The notes under the pieces: generated by a model
The model's input: only the letters and a program-made list of their open reading frames with translations
What the model was told of the DNA's origin: nothing
Databases searched by the model: none
Position numbers and translations under genes: made by a program
Assembly: GCA_030427405.1 (NCBI GenBank)
Contig: JAUHXK010000004.1
Span: 124,001 to 188,000 of the forward strand
Source: Alphaproteobacteria bacterium
GTDB lineage: Bacteria > Pseudomonadota > Alphaproteobacteria > Rhodobacterales > Rhodobacteraceae
Length of the DNA: 64,000 nt
Reading direction: 5' to 3'
Shown: in pieces, positions 27,339 through 37,057 of the stretch
Position numbering within the stretch: position 1 is the stretch's first letter
How the letters are laid out: each line of letters begins with the position of its first letter

Positions 27339-28628
27339 ATGACACCGATCCAGGACCATCCCTTGCGCTACACGCTGGCAAATGAACTGCATGCGCGCCC
27401 GTTTCCGGTGGCCAGTGCCCCCTGCACGGTAATCTTTCTTGCGATCAAGAAATCGGAAACGGCGGTTGCCAGAAACCGAAGCGACGATATCGCTCATCTG
27501 ACGGATCTTCTTGACCGGCACGGGGCGCAGCATCCCCAACCGGACGCCACGCATTATGCGGGGCAGATCGGGCGTCACTGGTTGAAATGGGAACAACATA
27601 CCGAATTTGTGACCTATACCGCCATTACCCAGAATGTCAGCGACCGCGCCTTCAACCCTGCGGATTTCGAGGTTTTTCCCCAGGACTGGCTGTCGGCCAG
27701 CCCGGGCCAGCGCATTACCTCGGTGATGATGCGTGTGGTTTCCCGACCGCAGGATCAGGCTGTCCGGGCCGCGTTGTCGGATTGGTTCGAACCGGAAAGT
27801 CTTGCGGTGTCCTGCGTCCTGGATGACGCGGCCATATGCGCCAGCGATTTCCGCATTGATCCGGCAGGGCACATGCGCTTTGCATTGTTTGTTTCCGAAG
27901 GCACGGGGCGACGCAGGACCGGGCGGGTCATTCAGCGGCTGTGCGAGATCGAGACATACAAGGCCATGTCCATGTTGGGTTTTGCCCGCGTCAAGGCCCT
28001 GACGCCTCGGATCGGTGCCCTTGATGGAAAACTGACCGACCTGATGGGTCAGATGACCGACAACACGGCGCATCCCGACGCATTGCTGCCCGACCTTTTG
28101 TCGACATCGACCGAGCTGGAAACCCTGTCGGCACGCTGTTCATTCCGGTTTGGCGCAACCGGCGCCTACGAAGCGATCGTGAATCAGCGCATTTCCGTTC
28201 TGCGGGAAGAACGGTTTCAAGGTGGGCAGACTTTTGCAGATTTCATGATGCGCCGCTACGACCCGGCCATCCGCACCGTGAAAGCCACTGAACGCCGTTT
28301 GCAGGCCCTGTCCGATCGGGCCATTCGCGCCGGAGAGCTGTTGCGTACGCGTGTCGATGTCGAGCGCAGCGCGCAAAACCAAGCGTTGCTGGAAAGCATG
28401 GATCGCCGGGCCGATCTGGCGTTGCGGCTGCAGCACACGGTCGAGGGCCTGTCGGTGGTCGCAATCAGCTATTATGCCGTATCGCTGGCCAGCTATCTCC
28501 TTTATCCGGTGACCAAGGCCGGGATAAGCAAGGGCATGTTAACGGCGCTGCTGACCTTGCCCGTTGTCGCCCTTGTCTGGTGGTCTGTCCGGCGTATTCG
28601 CCACCGGTTGGAAACCCAGTCCGGTTAA
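27339..28628 (+). CDS. DUF3422 family membrane-anchored protein
   Basis: 429 aa. The opening HPLRYTLANELHARPFPVAS is the signature of DUF3422. The middle is soluble and helical, with a Trp- and Arg-rich region, and the C-terminus has two hydrophobic segments (about 374-415), suggesting a C-terminal membrane anchor with a cytoplasmic body. The ATG at 27339 follows GGAG; an ATG seven codons upstream is an alternative. Function unknown. It converges on the ABC permease operon. Confidence 0.85.
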   Translation: MTPIQDHPLRYTLANELHARPFPVASAPCTVIFLAIKKSETAVARNRSDDIAHLTDLLDRHGAQHPQPDATHYAGQIGRHWLKWEQHTEFVTYTAITQNVSDRAFNPADFEVFPQDWLSASPGQRITSVMMRVVSRPQDQAVRAALSDWFEPESLAVSCVLDDAAICASDFRIDPAGHMRFALFVSEGTGRRRTGRVIQRLCEIETYKAMSMLGFARVKALTPRIGALDGKLTDLMGQMTDNTAHPDALLPDLLSTSTELETLSARCSFRFGATGAYEAIVNQRISVLREERFQGGQTFADFMMRRYDPAIRTVKATERRLQALSDRAIRAGELLRTRVDVERSAQNQALLESMDRRADLALRLQHTVEGLSVVAISYYAVSLASYLLYPVTKAGISKGMLTALLTLPVVALVWWSVRRIRHRLETQSG

Positions 28629-28662
28629 TTGCGCAACAAAGGCAGAATGATCCCGGATCCCT

Positions 28663-28708
28663 GCTTCATCTGGCAATAAATATCCGGGAGCGCGAGGCAG
28701 AGCCTCGC
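28663..28708 (-). repeat. Hairpin-plus-box intergenic repeat, copy B
   Basis: Reading the minus strand: a perfect hairpin GCGAGGC-TCT-GCCTCGC (28692-28708), then a box (28663-28691) with CTCCCGGATATTTATTG and CCAGATGAAGC. It sits just beyond the terminator of the permease operon, in the operon's own orientation. Confidence 0.8.
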
Positions 28709-28740
28709 AAAAAGAAAACAGCCGCCCGGAAAGGCGGCTG
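28709..28740 (-). terminator. Rho-independent terminator of the peptide ABC permease operon
   Basis: On the minus strand CAGCCGCC and GGCGGCTG (28733-28740 and 28719-28726) form a perfect 8-bp stem with a 6-nt loop, followed by TTTTCTTTTT (28718-28709). It lies 19 nt after the stop of the last permease gene. Confidence 0.88.
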
Positions 28741-28759
28741 AAAGATCAAGACATATTCA

Positions 28760-29740
28760 TCAGCGTCCGCGAATACGCGGGTCCAACGCGTCGCGCAGGC
28801 CATCGCCAAGATAGTTCACGCTCAGCACGGTCAACGAGATAGCGAGGCCAGGCCAGAACACGCGCTCGGGGTATTGCTGCAGATAATCGACACCATCAAA
28901 CAGCAGGCGGCCCCAGGTCGGGAAATCCGGCGGGAAACCGAGCCCCAGAAAGGACAGCGCGCTTTCGGTGATGATCGCAGTCGCAATCCCCAGCGTTGCT
29001 GACACCATGATAGGAGACAGCACGTTTGGCAGGATGTGCCGCGTGATGATCTGGCTGTTGCTGGTGCCGATGGACCGGGCCGCCAGAACAAACTCCCGTT
29101 CCTTGATGGCCAGAACGTCACCGCGCACGATCCGTGCGGTTGGCATCCACGATGTAATGCCGATGGCGCAGACGATCAGGATGAAAATGCCGCGCTCCAG
29201 CCCGAATGCGGCCGACAAGGGCTCGCGGAACAGAAGCATCATGACCAGCAGCAGCGGCAAAAGGGGCAGTGCAAGGAACAGGTCGGTCAGACGCATTAGC
29301 GGTCCATCCAGCCGTCGGAAAAACCCAGCCAACACACCGATGAACGAGCCCAGAAAAAGCGCGAGCAGCATGGCGGTGATACCCACCGATACCGATGTCT
29401 GACCACCTGACATCATACGCGCCAGGATATCCCGCCCCAACTGATCGGTTCCGAACGGATGCCCGAGGCTTGGCCCCTGGTTCCGGGCCCGGATGTCGAT
29501 CTGGGTCGGATCAATTGTCCACACGAACGGCCCTAGATAGACCGCCGCCACGATAAAGATGAACAGGATCGCCCCGATCATCGCGCCCTTGTGCGTTTTG
29601 AACTGATCCCACACATCGCGCCACTGGCTGCGGGGCGGGGTGGTCAGGTCGTCCATCACGCCTGCGGTCGGCAGCGCGGTCGAGGCAGGGGCCAGTCCTT
29701 CGTCGGGGACCAGCGTGTCTGATTTGTCGGTATCAGTCAT
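28760..29740 (-). CDS. Dipeptide/oligopeptide ABC transporter permease (DppC/OppC type)
   Basis: 326 aa. The N-terminal about 45 residues are hydrophilic, then six membrane helices, as in DppC. It contains the OppC-type N-terminal domain, HPFGTDQLGRDILARMMSGG, and the ATPase-coupling EAA-like loop VLAARSIGTSNSQIITRHIL. The protein ends DGLRDALDPRIRGR. ATG 29740 overlaps the upstream permease stop by 8 bp, showing translational coupling. Forms the inner-membrane channel with the DppB-type partner. Confidence 0.93.
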   Translation of the reverse strand: MTDTDKSDTLVPDEGLAPASTALPTAGVMDDLTTPPRSQWRDVWDQFKTHKGAMIGAILFIFIVAAVYLGPFVWTIDPTQIDIRARNQGPSLGHPFGTDQLGRDILARMMSGGQTSVSVGITAMLLALFLGSFIGVLAGFFRRLDGPLMRLTDLFLALPLLPLLLVMMLLFREPLSAAFGLERGIFILIVCAIGITSWMPTARIVRGDVLAIKEREFVLAARSIGTSNSQIITRHILPNVLSPIMVSATLGIATAIITESALSFLGLGFPPDFPTWGRLLFDGVDYLQQYPERVFWPGLAISLTVLSVNYLGDGLRDALDPRIRGR

Positions 29741-30740
29741 AGCGAATCCTCGGGTCCAGAATGCCATAGAGTACATCGGCGATCAGGTTGAACAGCACGA
29801 TCAGGACGGCAAAGATGAAGGTAAGCGTTTGCACCATCGGCAGATCGTTTGCCTGTATTGCGCCGATCAGCAACTGGCCAATGCCGTTCACCTTGAACAC
29901 CTGCTCGGTGATGATCGCGCCGCCGAAGATAGCCGGAATACCCAGCGCAATAACGGTAACCACCGGGATCATCGAGTTCCGCAGGACATGGACCATCACA
30001 ACCGTGTATTCGCTCAGCCCTTTGGCGCGGGCGGTACGAACATAGTCTTGGTTGAGGTTGTCCAGCATCGAGGCGCGCATGAAGCGGCTCAGCTGCGCCG
30101 TGATCTGCAGCGCTAGGACCATGACCGGCATGATCATCTGCTTCAGCTGTACGACGAAGCTATCCCAGCTATTTACCACATGGGTGGTGTCATAGATCGA
30201 CGGGAACCAGCCCAGCTGAACCGAAAAGATCACAATCACCAGCACGCCCGAGAAGAACGGCGGGACCGAAAAGCCGACCATCGACACAAATGTCCCCATC
30301 TGGTCGAACCAGGAATACTGGCGGTAAGCGGAATAGATGCCGATGGGCAGGGCGATCAGGATGGCCACCACATAAGCGGTGCCAACTACCCACAAGGTTT
30401 GCGGAATACGCTGAACGACGATGTCCATGACGGGCGAGCGGGTCTGCCACGAAATCACACGCAGGTCACCTTCGGAAAAGGTGGTGCCGAAGATTGCGTC
30501 CACCAGAACTTGCGGTTCGATCCAGAAGAACTGCACGATCCATTTCCAGAACCGGACATGCATCGGCTGACCAAGGCCAAGCGCCTCGCGCATCTTCTCT
30601 TTGACTTCGGGGGGGACGGTAAGCGGAACCTGTGCCATCGGGTCGCCGGGGGCAAGCTCGAGCAGCAGGAAGATGACGAGGCTGATGAACAACAGTGTGG
30701 GTACCGCCAGCACCAGTCGTCGAATGGTAAAGTTGAGCAT
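29733..30740 (-). CDS. Dipeptide/oligopeptide ABC transporter permease (DppB/OppB type)
   Basis: 335 aa, six predicted helices. The start MLNFTIRRLVLAVPTLLFIS and the long periplasmic loop after helix 1 are typical of DppB. EAA-type loop: DYVRTARAKGLSEYTVVMVH. C-terminal LNLIADVLYGILDPRIRYD-like ending. The gene is second in the unit binding protein - DppB - DppC; 95 bp with a strong hairpin separate it from the binding-protein gene. ATPase genes lie on the divergent unit at 32826. Confidence 0.94.
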   Translation of the reverse strand: MLNFTIRRLVLAVPTLLFISLVIFLLLELAPGDPMAQVPLTVPPEVKEKMREALGLGQPMHVRFWKWIVQFFWIEPQVLVDAIFGTTFSEGDLRVISWQTRSPVMDIVVQRIPQTLWVVGTAYVVAILIALPIGIYSAYRQYSWFDQMGTFVSMVGFSVPPFFSGVLVIVIFSVQLGWFPSIYDTTHVVNSWDSFVVQLKQMIMPVMVLALQITAQLSRFMRASMLDNLNQDYVRTARAKGLSEYTVVMVHVLRNSMIPVVTVIALGIPAIFGGAIITEQVFKVNGIGQLLIGAIQANDLPMVQTLTFIFAVLIVLFNLIADVLYGILDPRIRYD

Positions 30741-30790
30741 TAAGAGGCGCCTTTATATGCGTCTTCTTTTTTGGGGTGGTCTGCAAGTGA

Positions 30791-30818
30791 CCGCGCCCCG
30801 ATACGGGTCGGGGCGCGG
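30791..30818 (-). other. Strong intercistronic hairpin between binding-protein and permease genes
   Basis: CCGCGCCCCGA (30791-30801) pairs perfectly with TCGGGGCGCGG (30808-30818) over a 6-nt loop; an outer TGCAA/TTGCA pair (30782-30786, 30821-30825) may extend it. It lies 17 nt after the binding-protein stop without a T-run. Comparable hairpins in other binding-protein operons protect the upstream mRNA and lower permease expression. Confidence 0.7.
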
Positions 30819-30835
30819 CATTGCAAGTCTATCGC

Positions 30836-32542
30836 TTAGGAACCGGTTTTGCGGTACCAGTCCGCAATATTCCACAGCTCGCTGTCCCAAACGTTCAGGA
30901 CAACGCCACCCAGCGTGTTTGCGTGCGCCGACAGACGACCGCGGTGAACAAGCGGGATCATACCGCCATTTTCCACAATGATGTCATTCAGCTTTTTCGC
31001 AATCTCTGCACGGGCTTCCAGACCGGCGGTTTCGGCCAGCTGACCATGCAGCTTGTCGAATTCCTCGTTGCAGAAGCGGCTGATGTTTTCGCCCTGCCAC
31101 TGGCTGTCCGGACGCGGAGCCTTGTCGCACAGGCCGTTGCCCAGATAGGATTGCGGGTCGGTGCCGTTGAAGGTATTGGCGTACATTTCAACGTCGGCAT
31201 AGAACTTCTGGAAGGTGTCGGGCGAGCCCGGGTCACCGCCAAAGAAGACGGACGCGTTGATGTTGCGCAGCTCGGATTCGATGCCGATCTGGCTCCACCA
31301 TTCCTTGATCAGCGCCTGAAAGTCCTGACGGACGGCGTTGGTCGAGGTCTGATAGACGATTTTCAGCGGAACACCATCTTTTTCGCGGATGCCGTCGCCA
31401 TTCGTGTCGACGATGCCGGCTTCGTCCAGCAGGGCGTTCGCGCCTGCGATGTCCTGCGTATCACAGGTCATCGAGGTCGAGTTGAAGGCCGCAGGAGCGG
31501 GAACCCAGTTACAGGTCACCTTGCCTGCCTGACCATAGCCGATCTCAACCAGCAGCGGCCGGTCGATAGCCATGGACATGGCCTTGTAAACCGCCGGGTC
31601 CTGCAGGAACGGGTGCGGATGCGCCGCGGTCGAACGCTCGCCTTCCGGCAGATCGGGCGACGGGTTGGTCTGGTTCAGCATGATGCGCTCGACCAGCGGG
31701 CCGAAGCCTGCGACCGGTACACCTTTGCCGCCTTCCTGCATCTGCGCGATCACTTCGGGCGCCAGCTGCAGGTTCCAGGCATAGTCGAACTCGCCGGTTT
31801 CCATGACTGCGCGGCCTGCGGCAGTCGCATCGCCGCCACCTTTGAAGGTCACGGTCGCAAAGGCCGGTTTGGCCGGATCACGATAATTGTCGTTTGCTGC
31901 AAAAGTGATCACGTCGTTCGGTTTGAACTCGGTGACGACAAACGGGCCGGTGCCGATCGGGTTAAAGTTCTGCTCGGTGCATTCCGGGGCTTTCGCGCCC
32001 ATGCAGTCCGCGAACTGAGCCGCCTGGATGATCGGGCTTTCGCCGCCCACAAACGGTCCGTAGGGGAAGGGGGTCGGCGCGTCGAATGTGACTTTGACGG
32101 TCAGGTCGTCGATGGCTTCGACACTTGTGACGCCTTCGAACTTGGTCACCTGCGCACAGCCGCCTTCGGGGTCCATGCAATAGTTTGCGGTAAAGATCAC
32201 GTCGGCCGATGTGAACGGTGTGCCGTCAGACCAGGTGATGCCGGGTGCGATTTTCCAGGTGATTGAAGTCAGGTCCTCGCTGACGCCACCGTTTTCAACA
32301 GTCGGAATCTCTGAGGCCAGGAACGGAACCATGTTGCCGTCCTGGTCATACCGTGCCAGCGGTTCGATCACCAACGAGGATGCTTCGACATCCTTGGTCC
32401 CGCCTGACAGGAACGGGTTCAGGATCGAGGGTGCCTGCCAATAGATGATGCTGACGTTGCCGTCCGATCCGCGCTCGGCAAAGGCCATCGGGGCCATAGC
32501 CGTGCTTGCGATCGCACCAAGTAAAAGGGCTTTGATTCTCAT
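30836..32542 (-). CDS. Peptide ABC transporter substrate-binding protein (SBP family 5)
   Basis: 568 aa. Signal peptide MRIKALLLGAIASTAMAPMA ending in a FA-E cleavage site; the periplasmic body has SBP_bac_5 features (SIIYWQAPSILNPFLSGGTK, WSDGTPFTSADVIFTANYC, IGTGPFVVTEFKPND). Several cysteines (for example in DPEGGC and CMGAKAPEC) may form disulfides. Of two tandem ATGs, the one at 32542 has GGAG at the better 6-nt spacing. It captures peptides or peptide-like ligands for the permeases encoded downstream. The divergent ATPase gene starts 283 bp away. Confidence 0.93.
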   Translation of the reverse strand: MRIKALLLGAIASTAMAPMAFAERGSDGNVSIIYWQAPSILNPFLSGGTKDVEASSLVIEPLARYDQDGNMVPFLASEIPTVENGGVSEDLTSITWKIAPGITWSDGTPFTSADVIFTANYCMDPEGGCAQVTKFEGVTSVEAIDDLTVKVTFDAPTPFPYGPFVGGESPIIQAAQFADCMGAKAPECTEQNFNPIGTGPFVVTEFKPNDVITFAANDNYRDPAKPAFATVTFKGGGDATAAGRAVMETGEFDYAWNLQLAPEVIAQMQEGGKGVPVAGFGPLVERIMLNQTNPSPDLPEGERSTAAHPHPFLQDPAVYKAMSMAIDRPLLVEIGYGQAGKVTCNWVPAPAAFNSTSMTCDTQDIAGANALLDEAGIVDTNGDGIREKDGVPLKIVYQTSTNAVRQDFQALIKEWWSQIGIESELRNINASVFFGGDPGSPDTFQKFYADVEMYANTFNGTDPQSYLGNGLCDKAPRPDSQWQGENISRFCNEEFDKLHGQLAETAGLEARAEIAKKLNDIIVENGGMIPLVHRGRLSAHANTLGGVVLNVWDSELWNIADWYRKTGS

Positions 32543-32825
32543 CATACACTCCATGTTGGACACCTGCGTGTCTCGATTAATTCCGCAATGCCTGCGGATT
32601 GGGCGTTGCCGAATAGGGAAGCAAGGCGTTGTCAACAAACGCAAAATGCTCAGCGATTCGTGGTTTCCGCCTTCTCCCCAAAACGGATACGCCTCGCATC
32701 GAAACAGAGTTTTGGAAAATTGCAAGCCTTGCCCTAGGGAAACGTATCAATGGGTTTGACTTTTCCGGTGTTGCCGCCATAGCGTTTGGCATTCAATCAA
32801 ATTTGCCGCCAAGGGGAGCGCGCGC

Positions 32826-34646
32826 GTGCTGGATCAACCTATCGCCCAGATCAGGAAATTGCGGGTCGAGTTTCAGACCAAGGATGGTCCGGTCGTGGGG
32901 GTCGAAGACGTCTCGTTTGACGTACATCCCGGCGAAACCGTTTGTATCGTTGGCGAATCCGGGTCGGGCAAGTCGGTATCTTCGCTGTCATTGATGCGCC
33001 TTGTCGAATTCGGCGGCGGTGAGATCGCGGGCGGCGAGTTGCTGTTCGACCGGCGTGACGGCGAAGAGATGGACCTGTCACATGCCGATCAGAATCTGAT
33101 GAAAAAGATTCGTGGCAACGAGATCGGGATGATCTTCCAAGAGCCGATGACAGCCCTGAACCCGGTATTTACGGTTGGCCGCCAACTGACTGAAGGGCTG
33201 CGCATCCACAAGGATATGACCCGGGCCGAGGCCGAGGACCGCGCGCTGGAGCTGTTGCGCCAGGTTCGCATTCCGGAACCGGAGCGCCGGTTAAAACAAT
33301 ATCCGCACGAACTGTCAGGTGGCATGCGCCAGCGGGTCGTTATTGCCATGGCGATGGCTTGCGAACCGCGCCTGTTGATCGCGGATGAACCGACCACGGC
33401 GCTGGATGTTACCATCCAGGCCGAGATACTTGCGCTGATGGATCGGCTGAAGCGGGAAACTGGCACGGCGGTGATGTTCATTACCCATGACATGGCGGTC
33501 GTGGCTCAGATGGCCGACCGCGTGGTCGTCATGTTCCGGGGCAACAAGGTCGAAGAAGGTACGGTCAAGGAAATCTTTGAGAATCCTCAGCATGACTATA
33601 CCAAGGCATTGCTGGCGGCGGTTCCCAAGCTGGGCGAAATGCGGGGCAAATCCGCCCCGGAACCGATGAAGCTGTTGGGTGTCGAAGGCCAGAACATCGC
33701 CCCCATTCCCGGAACGCAGGATGTTCTGCTGTCGGTCAAGAACCTGACGACGCGCTTTCCCGTCAAGGGCGGGCTATTGCGCCGCACGATATCGAATGTC
33801 CACGCGGTCGAAGACGTATCGTTCACGTTGAACAGGGGGCAGACACTCAGCCTGGTGGGGGAATCCGGTTGCGGCAAGTCCTCGGCGGGTCGTTCGATCC
33901 TGCGTCTGGTCGAGCCGATGGCGGGCGAGGTCACGCTGGATGGCGTCGACATCATGAAGCTGGACCAAGCCGGTCTGCGCAAGGCGCGGCTGGATATGCA
34001 GATGATCTTTCAGGACCCTTTTGCCTCGCTCAACCCGCAGATGCAGTTGGTCGACCAGGTGGCCGAGCCGATGCGCAATTACGGCGTGGCTTCGGGGTCT
34101 GAATTGCAGGACCGGGTTGCGCAACTGTTTGACAAGGTGCAACTGCCGCGCAGCTTTATGCGCCGTTTCCCGCACGAGATGTCGGGCGGGCAGCGCCAGC
34201 GTATTGCCATTGCCCGTGCCCTGGCCCTGAACCCCAAGCTTATCATCGCGGATGAGGCCGTTTCCGCACTGGATGTCTCGGTTCAGGCGCAGGTGTTGAA
34301 CCTGATGATGGACCTGCAATCCGAGTTGGGCCTGAGCTATCTGTTCATCAGCCACGACATGGCCGTGGTCGAACGGGTCAGCCACCATGTTGGCGTCATG
34401 TATTTGGGCCGGATCGTCGAGATGGGCCCGCGTGAGCGGGTATTCGAAAACCCTCAGCACCCCTATACGCAGGCCTTGATGAAAGCGGTGCCGATTGCGG
34501 ACCCGAACCAGCGCAAGTCCGAGAAAGACCTGAATTTCAAGCCGATCCCGTCGCCGATCCACCCGACAAATTATCAGCCTGAACCATCGGAATACCGTGA
34601 GGTAGAACCGGGGCATTTCATCCTGACCACTGACAGCGGATATTGA
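32826..34646 (+). CDS. Fused dipeptide ABC transporter ATP-binding protein (DppD-DppF type)
   Basis: 606 aa with two complete ABC domains, like GsiA. First: Walker A GESGSGKS (about 44-51), signature LSGGMRQR, Walker B LLIADEPTTALD. Second: GESGCGKSSAGRS (about 347), signature MSGGQRQR, Walker B LIIADEAVSALD. Both have the oligopeptide C-terminal extension with PQH.YT.ALL/M. It energises the permeases encoded on the opposite strand. GTG start at 32826 after AAGGGGAG. argE starts 5 bp after its stop. Confidence 0.94.
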   Translation: MLDQPIAQIRKLRVEFQTKDGPVVGVEDVSFDVHPGETVCIVGESGSGKSVSSLSLMRLVEFGGGEIAGGELLFDRRDGEEMDLSHADQNLMKKIRGNEIGMIFQEPMTALNPVFTVGRQLTEGLRIHKDMTRAEAEDRALELLRQVRIPEPERRLKQYPHELSGGMRQRVVIAMAMACEPRLLIADEPTTALDVTIQAEILALMDRLKRETGTAVMFITHDMAVVAQMADRVVVMFRGNKVEEGTVKEIFENPQHDYTKALLAAVPKLGEMRGKSAPEPMKLLGVEGQNIAPIPGTQDVLLSVKNLTTRFPVKGGLLRRTISNVHAVEDVSFTLNRGQTLSLVGESGCGKSSAGRSILRLVEPMAGEVTLDGVDIMKLDQAGLRKARLDMQMIFQDPFASLNPQMQLVDQVAEPMRNYGVASGSELQDRVAQLFDKVQLPRSFMRRFPHEMSGGQRQRIAIARALALNPKLIIADEAVSALDVSVQAQVLNLMMDLQSELGLSYLFISHDMAVVERVSHHVGVMYLGRIVEMGPRERVFENPQHPYTQALMKAVPIADPNQRKSEKDLNFKPIPSPIHPTNYQPEPSEYREVEPGHFILTTDSGY

Positions 34647-34651
34647 CCGCA

Positions 34652-35830
34652 ATGACCGAAAGACTGTCGCCGCTTGAGATCATGACGCGTCTGATCTCGT
34701 TTCCGACGGTCAGCAGCGAAACGAACCTGCCTTTGGTGGACTGGGTCGCGGATTACCTGGACGGCCACGGTATTACGGCTCATCGCTGGATCGACCCGGA
34801 ACAGCCGCACAAGGCGGCCCTTTTTGCCCATGTCGGCCCTGACCAAAATGGCGCTATCGTGCTGTCGGGTCACACAGATGTGGTCCCGATCGAGGGGCAA
34901 CACTGGGACAGCGATCCGTTTTCCGTCGTCGAACGCGGCGGCAAATATTACGGCCGCGGCACTTGCGACATGAAAGGGTTCGATGCGCTGGCCATTTGGG
35001 CCCTGGTCGAGGCCCGATATGCGGGTGTGACACGGCCGGTGCAACTGGCGCTGAGCTACGACGAAGAAATCGGATGTACCGGCGCACCCCTGATGATCGC
35101 GGCCATGCAGAAGGTGATGCCCAAAGGATCGGCGGCCATCGTGGGCGAGCCATCGATGATGCGGGCGGTAACGGGTCACAAGGGCGCATATGGGTACAAC
35201 ACTCATGTGATCGGCTTCGAGGTCCACAGCTCGATCCTCCAGACCGGGGTCAATGCCGTCATGACGGCCGCGCCTCTGATTGACTGGGCCAATGTGCAGA
35301 ACGCAAAGAACATGGCGGCCACCCCATCAGAACTGGCGGCCGATTTTGCACCGCCCTGGACGACCTGCCATGTCGGGGAAATCAGCGGCGGTACGGCCCA
35401 TAACATCACGGCAAAGGACTGCCGGTTCATGATGGATTTTCGCGTGGTGCCGGGTGAAGATGCCGCAGGTTGGAAGTCTGCCTATCTCGATCAGGTCAGG
35501 CAGGCCGAGGCCAGGATGCAGGCCATCAGGCCCGAGGCCCGCATTGACGTAACCGAAGGGTTTGCGGTTCCGGCGCTGGCACCCGAGCCAGACGGCGAGG
35601 CCGAAGCGTTGGTCCGGCGTCTGACAGGGGATAACGCGACGCATGTGGTCAGCTATGCCACCGAAGCCGGCCAGTTTCAGGAGGCCGGCTATTCCGCAGT
35701 TGTGTGCGGGCCGGGCGATATCGCACAGGCACATCAGCCGAACGAGTTCATAACGGTTGCGCAGTTCCGGCAAGGTCAGGATTTCATGCAACGGCTCGTC
35801 CGAACCTTGGTTGGCGGCGGCGCAGGATAG
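34652..35830 (+). CDS. argE: Acetylornithine deacetylase (ArgE), M20 family
   Basis: 392 aa. M20A zinc peptidase. Motifs: LSGHTDVVPIEGQHWDSDPF (first metal His and Asp), GRGTCDMKGFDALAI, the catalytic/metal Glu pair in SYDEEIGCTG, GEPS, and EAGQFQEAGY towards the end. The dimerisation domain lies in the middle. ArgE removes acetyl from N-acetylornithine, but in a peptide-uptake operon it may act on other N-acyl amino acids. ATG 34652 chosen; a TTG three codons earlier overlaps the ABC stop. Confidence 0.9.
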   Translation: MTERLSPLEIMTRLISFPTVSSETNLPLVDWVADYLDGHGITAHRWIDPEQPHKAALFAHVGPDQNGAIVLSGHTDVVPIEGQHWDSDPFSVVERGGKYYGRGTCDMKGFDALAIWALVEARYAGVTRPVQLALSYDEEIGCTGAPLMIAAMQKVMPKGSAAIVGEPSMMRAVTGHKGAYGYNTHVIGFEVHSSILQTGVNAVMTAAPLIDWANVQNAKNMAATPSELAADFAPPWTTCHVGEISGGTAHNITAKDCRFMMDFRVVPGEDAAGWKSAYLDQVRQAEARMQAIRPEARIDVTEGFAVPALAPEPDGEAEALVRRLTGDNATHVVSYATEAGQFQEAGYSAVVCGPGDIAQAHQPNEFITVAQFRQGQDFMQRLVRTLVGGGAG

Positions 35831-35872
35831 CTCTGGTTTTGCGGGGCAGTTAGGATCTAGGAGAATTCAGGA

Positions 35873-37039
35873 ATGCCTGTAAAAAACAGACTGTCGGAAA
35901 TGCATGACGAGATTACCGGGTGGCGCCGCCATCTGCATGCGCATCCCGAGCTGATGTATAATGTGCACGAAACGGCGGGTTTTGTGGCCGACCGCCTGAA
36001 AGAGTTCCAGGTTGATGACATAACCACCGGCATCGGTAAAACCGGTGTGGTCGGGGTCATCAAGGGCCGAACAGACACGCGCGGCCGCGTGATCGGGTTG
36101 CGGGCGGATATGGATGCGCTGCCGATCGAAGAGGCGACGGGGTTGGACTATGCCTCGACCGTGGCGGGCAAGATGCATGCTTGTGGCCATGACGGGCACA
36201 CGTCAATGTTGCTGGGCGCCGCGAAATACCTTGCCGAGACGCGCAATTTCGACGGGACCGTCGTACTGATCTTTCAGCCCGCCGAAGAGGGCGGTGCCGG
36301 GGCTCTGGCCATGTGCCGGGACGGTCTGATGGACAGGTGGGGTGTTCAGGAGGTCTATGGATTGCACAACATGCCGGGGCTTGCGGTCGGAACCTTTGCA
36401 ATCAGGCCCGGGGCCTTGCTGGCCTCGTCGGATGATTTTGAGATCGTCGTAACGGGCAAGGGCGGTCACGCAGCGGCCCCGCATGACGCGGTCGATACGA
36501 CGCTGGTGGCGTCTCATATCGTCGTTGCGCTGCAATCGGTGGTCTCGCGCACGATTGATCCGATCAAGCGGGTTGTCCTGACGGTCGGCACATTTGTAAC
36601 CGACAGCGCGGCGTCCAACGTCATTGCCCATACGGTGCGCATGCAAGGAACCGTTCGTACGCTGGACCCGGAATGCCGTGCGCTGGCAGAAGAGCGGGTG
36701 CGCAGGATTGCCGAAGACACGGCCTCGGCCTTTGGAGCCTCGGCGCAGGTGAAATGGAATGCCGGGTATCCGGTGACGGTAAACAGCGTGCAGGAAACGG
36801 CCCATGCCGCGGCGGCGGCCGAGGCCGTGGCTGGCAGCGTGAACGCCAATACTGATCCGATCATGCCGTCGGAAGATTTCGCCTACATGCTTGAAGAACG
36901 GCCCGGAGCCTACATCTTCTTAGGGAACGGGGATACGGCGATGTGCCACCACCCGGAATACAATTTCGACGACGATGCGATACCCGCCGGCTGCAGCTGG
37001 TTTGTAGAGCTTGTCGAACGCAGAATGCCCGTCACATAG
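35873..37039 (+). CDS. M20 family amidohydrolase (hippurate hydrolase/IAA-amino acid hydrolase type), copy 1
   Basis: 388 aa. M20D amidohydrolase. Metal ligands Cys104 and His106 in MHACGHDGHTS, the Glu138-Glu139 pair in FQPAEEGGAG, His in YGLHNMPG, and the late His in CHHPEYNFDD. These enzymes cut N-acyl amino acids such as hippurate or indole-acetyl conjugates. ATG 35873 after AGGAG. Strongly similar along its whole length to the next gene, pointing to tandem duplication. Confidence 0.92.
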   Translation: MPVKNRLSEMHDEITGWRRHLHAHPELMYNVHETAGFVADRLKEFQVDDITTGIGKTGVVGVIKGRTDTRGRVIGLRADMDALPIEEATGLDYASTVAGKMHACGHDGHTSMLLGAAKYLAETRNFDGTVVLIFQPAEEGGAGALAMCRDGLMDRWGVQEVYGLHNMPGLAVGTFAIRPGALLASSDDFEIVVTGKGGHAAAPHDAVDTTLVASHIVVALQSVVSRTIDPIKRVVLTVGTFVTDSAASNVIAHTVRMQGTVRTLDPECRALAEERVRRIAEDTASAFGASAQVKWNAGYPVTVNSVQETAHAAAAAEAVAGSVNANTDPIMPSEDFAYMLEERPGAYIFLGNGDTAMCHHPEYNFDDDAIPAGCSWFVELVERRMPVT

Positions 37040-37057
37040 TCCACAGGGGAAGACATC

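Noticed and set aside
32543-32725. Longer binding-protein N-terminus
   Set aside because: It would bury the signal peptide; ATG 32542 has a proper RBS and a signal sequence directly after it.
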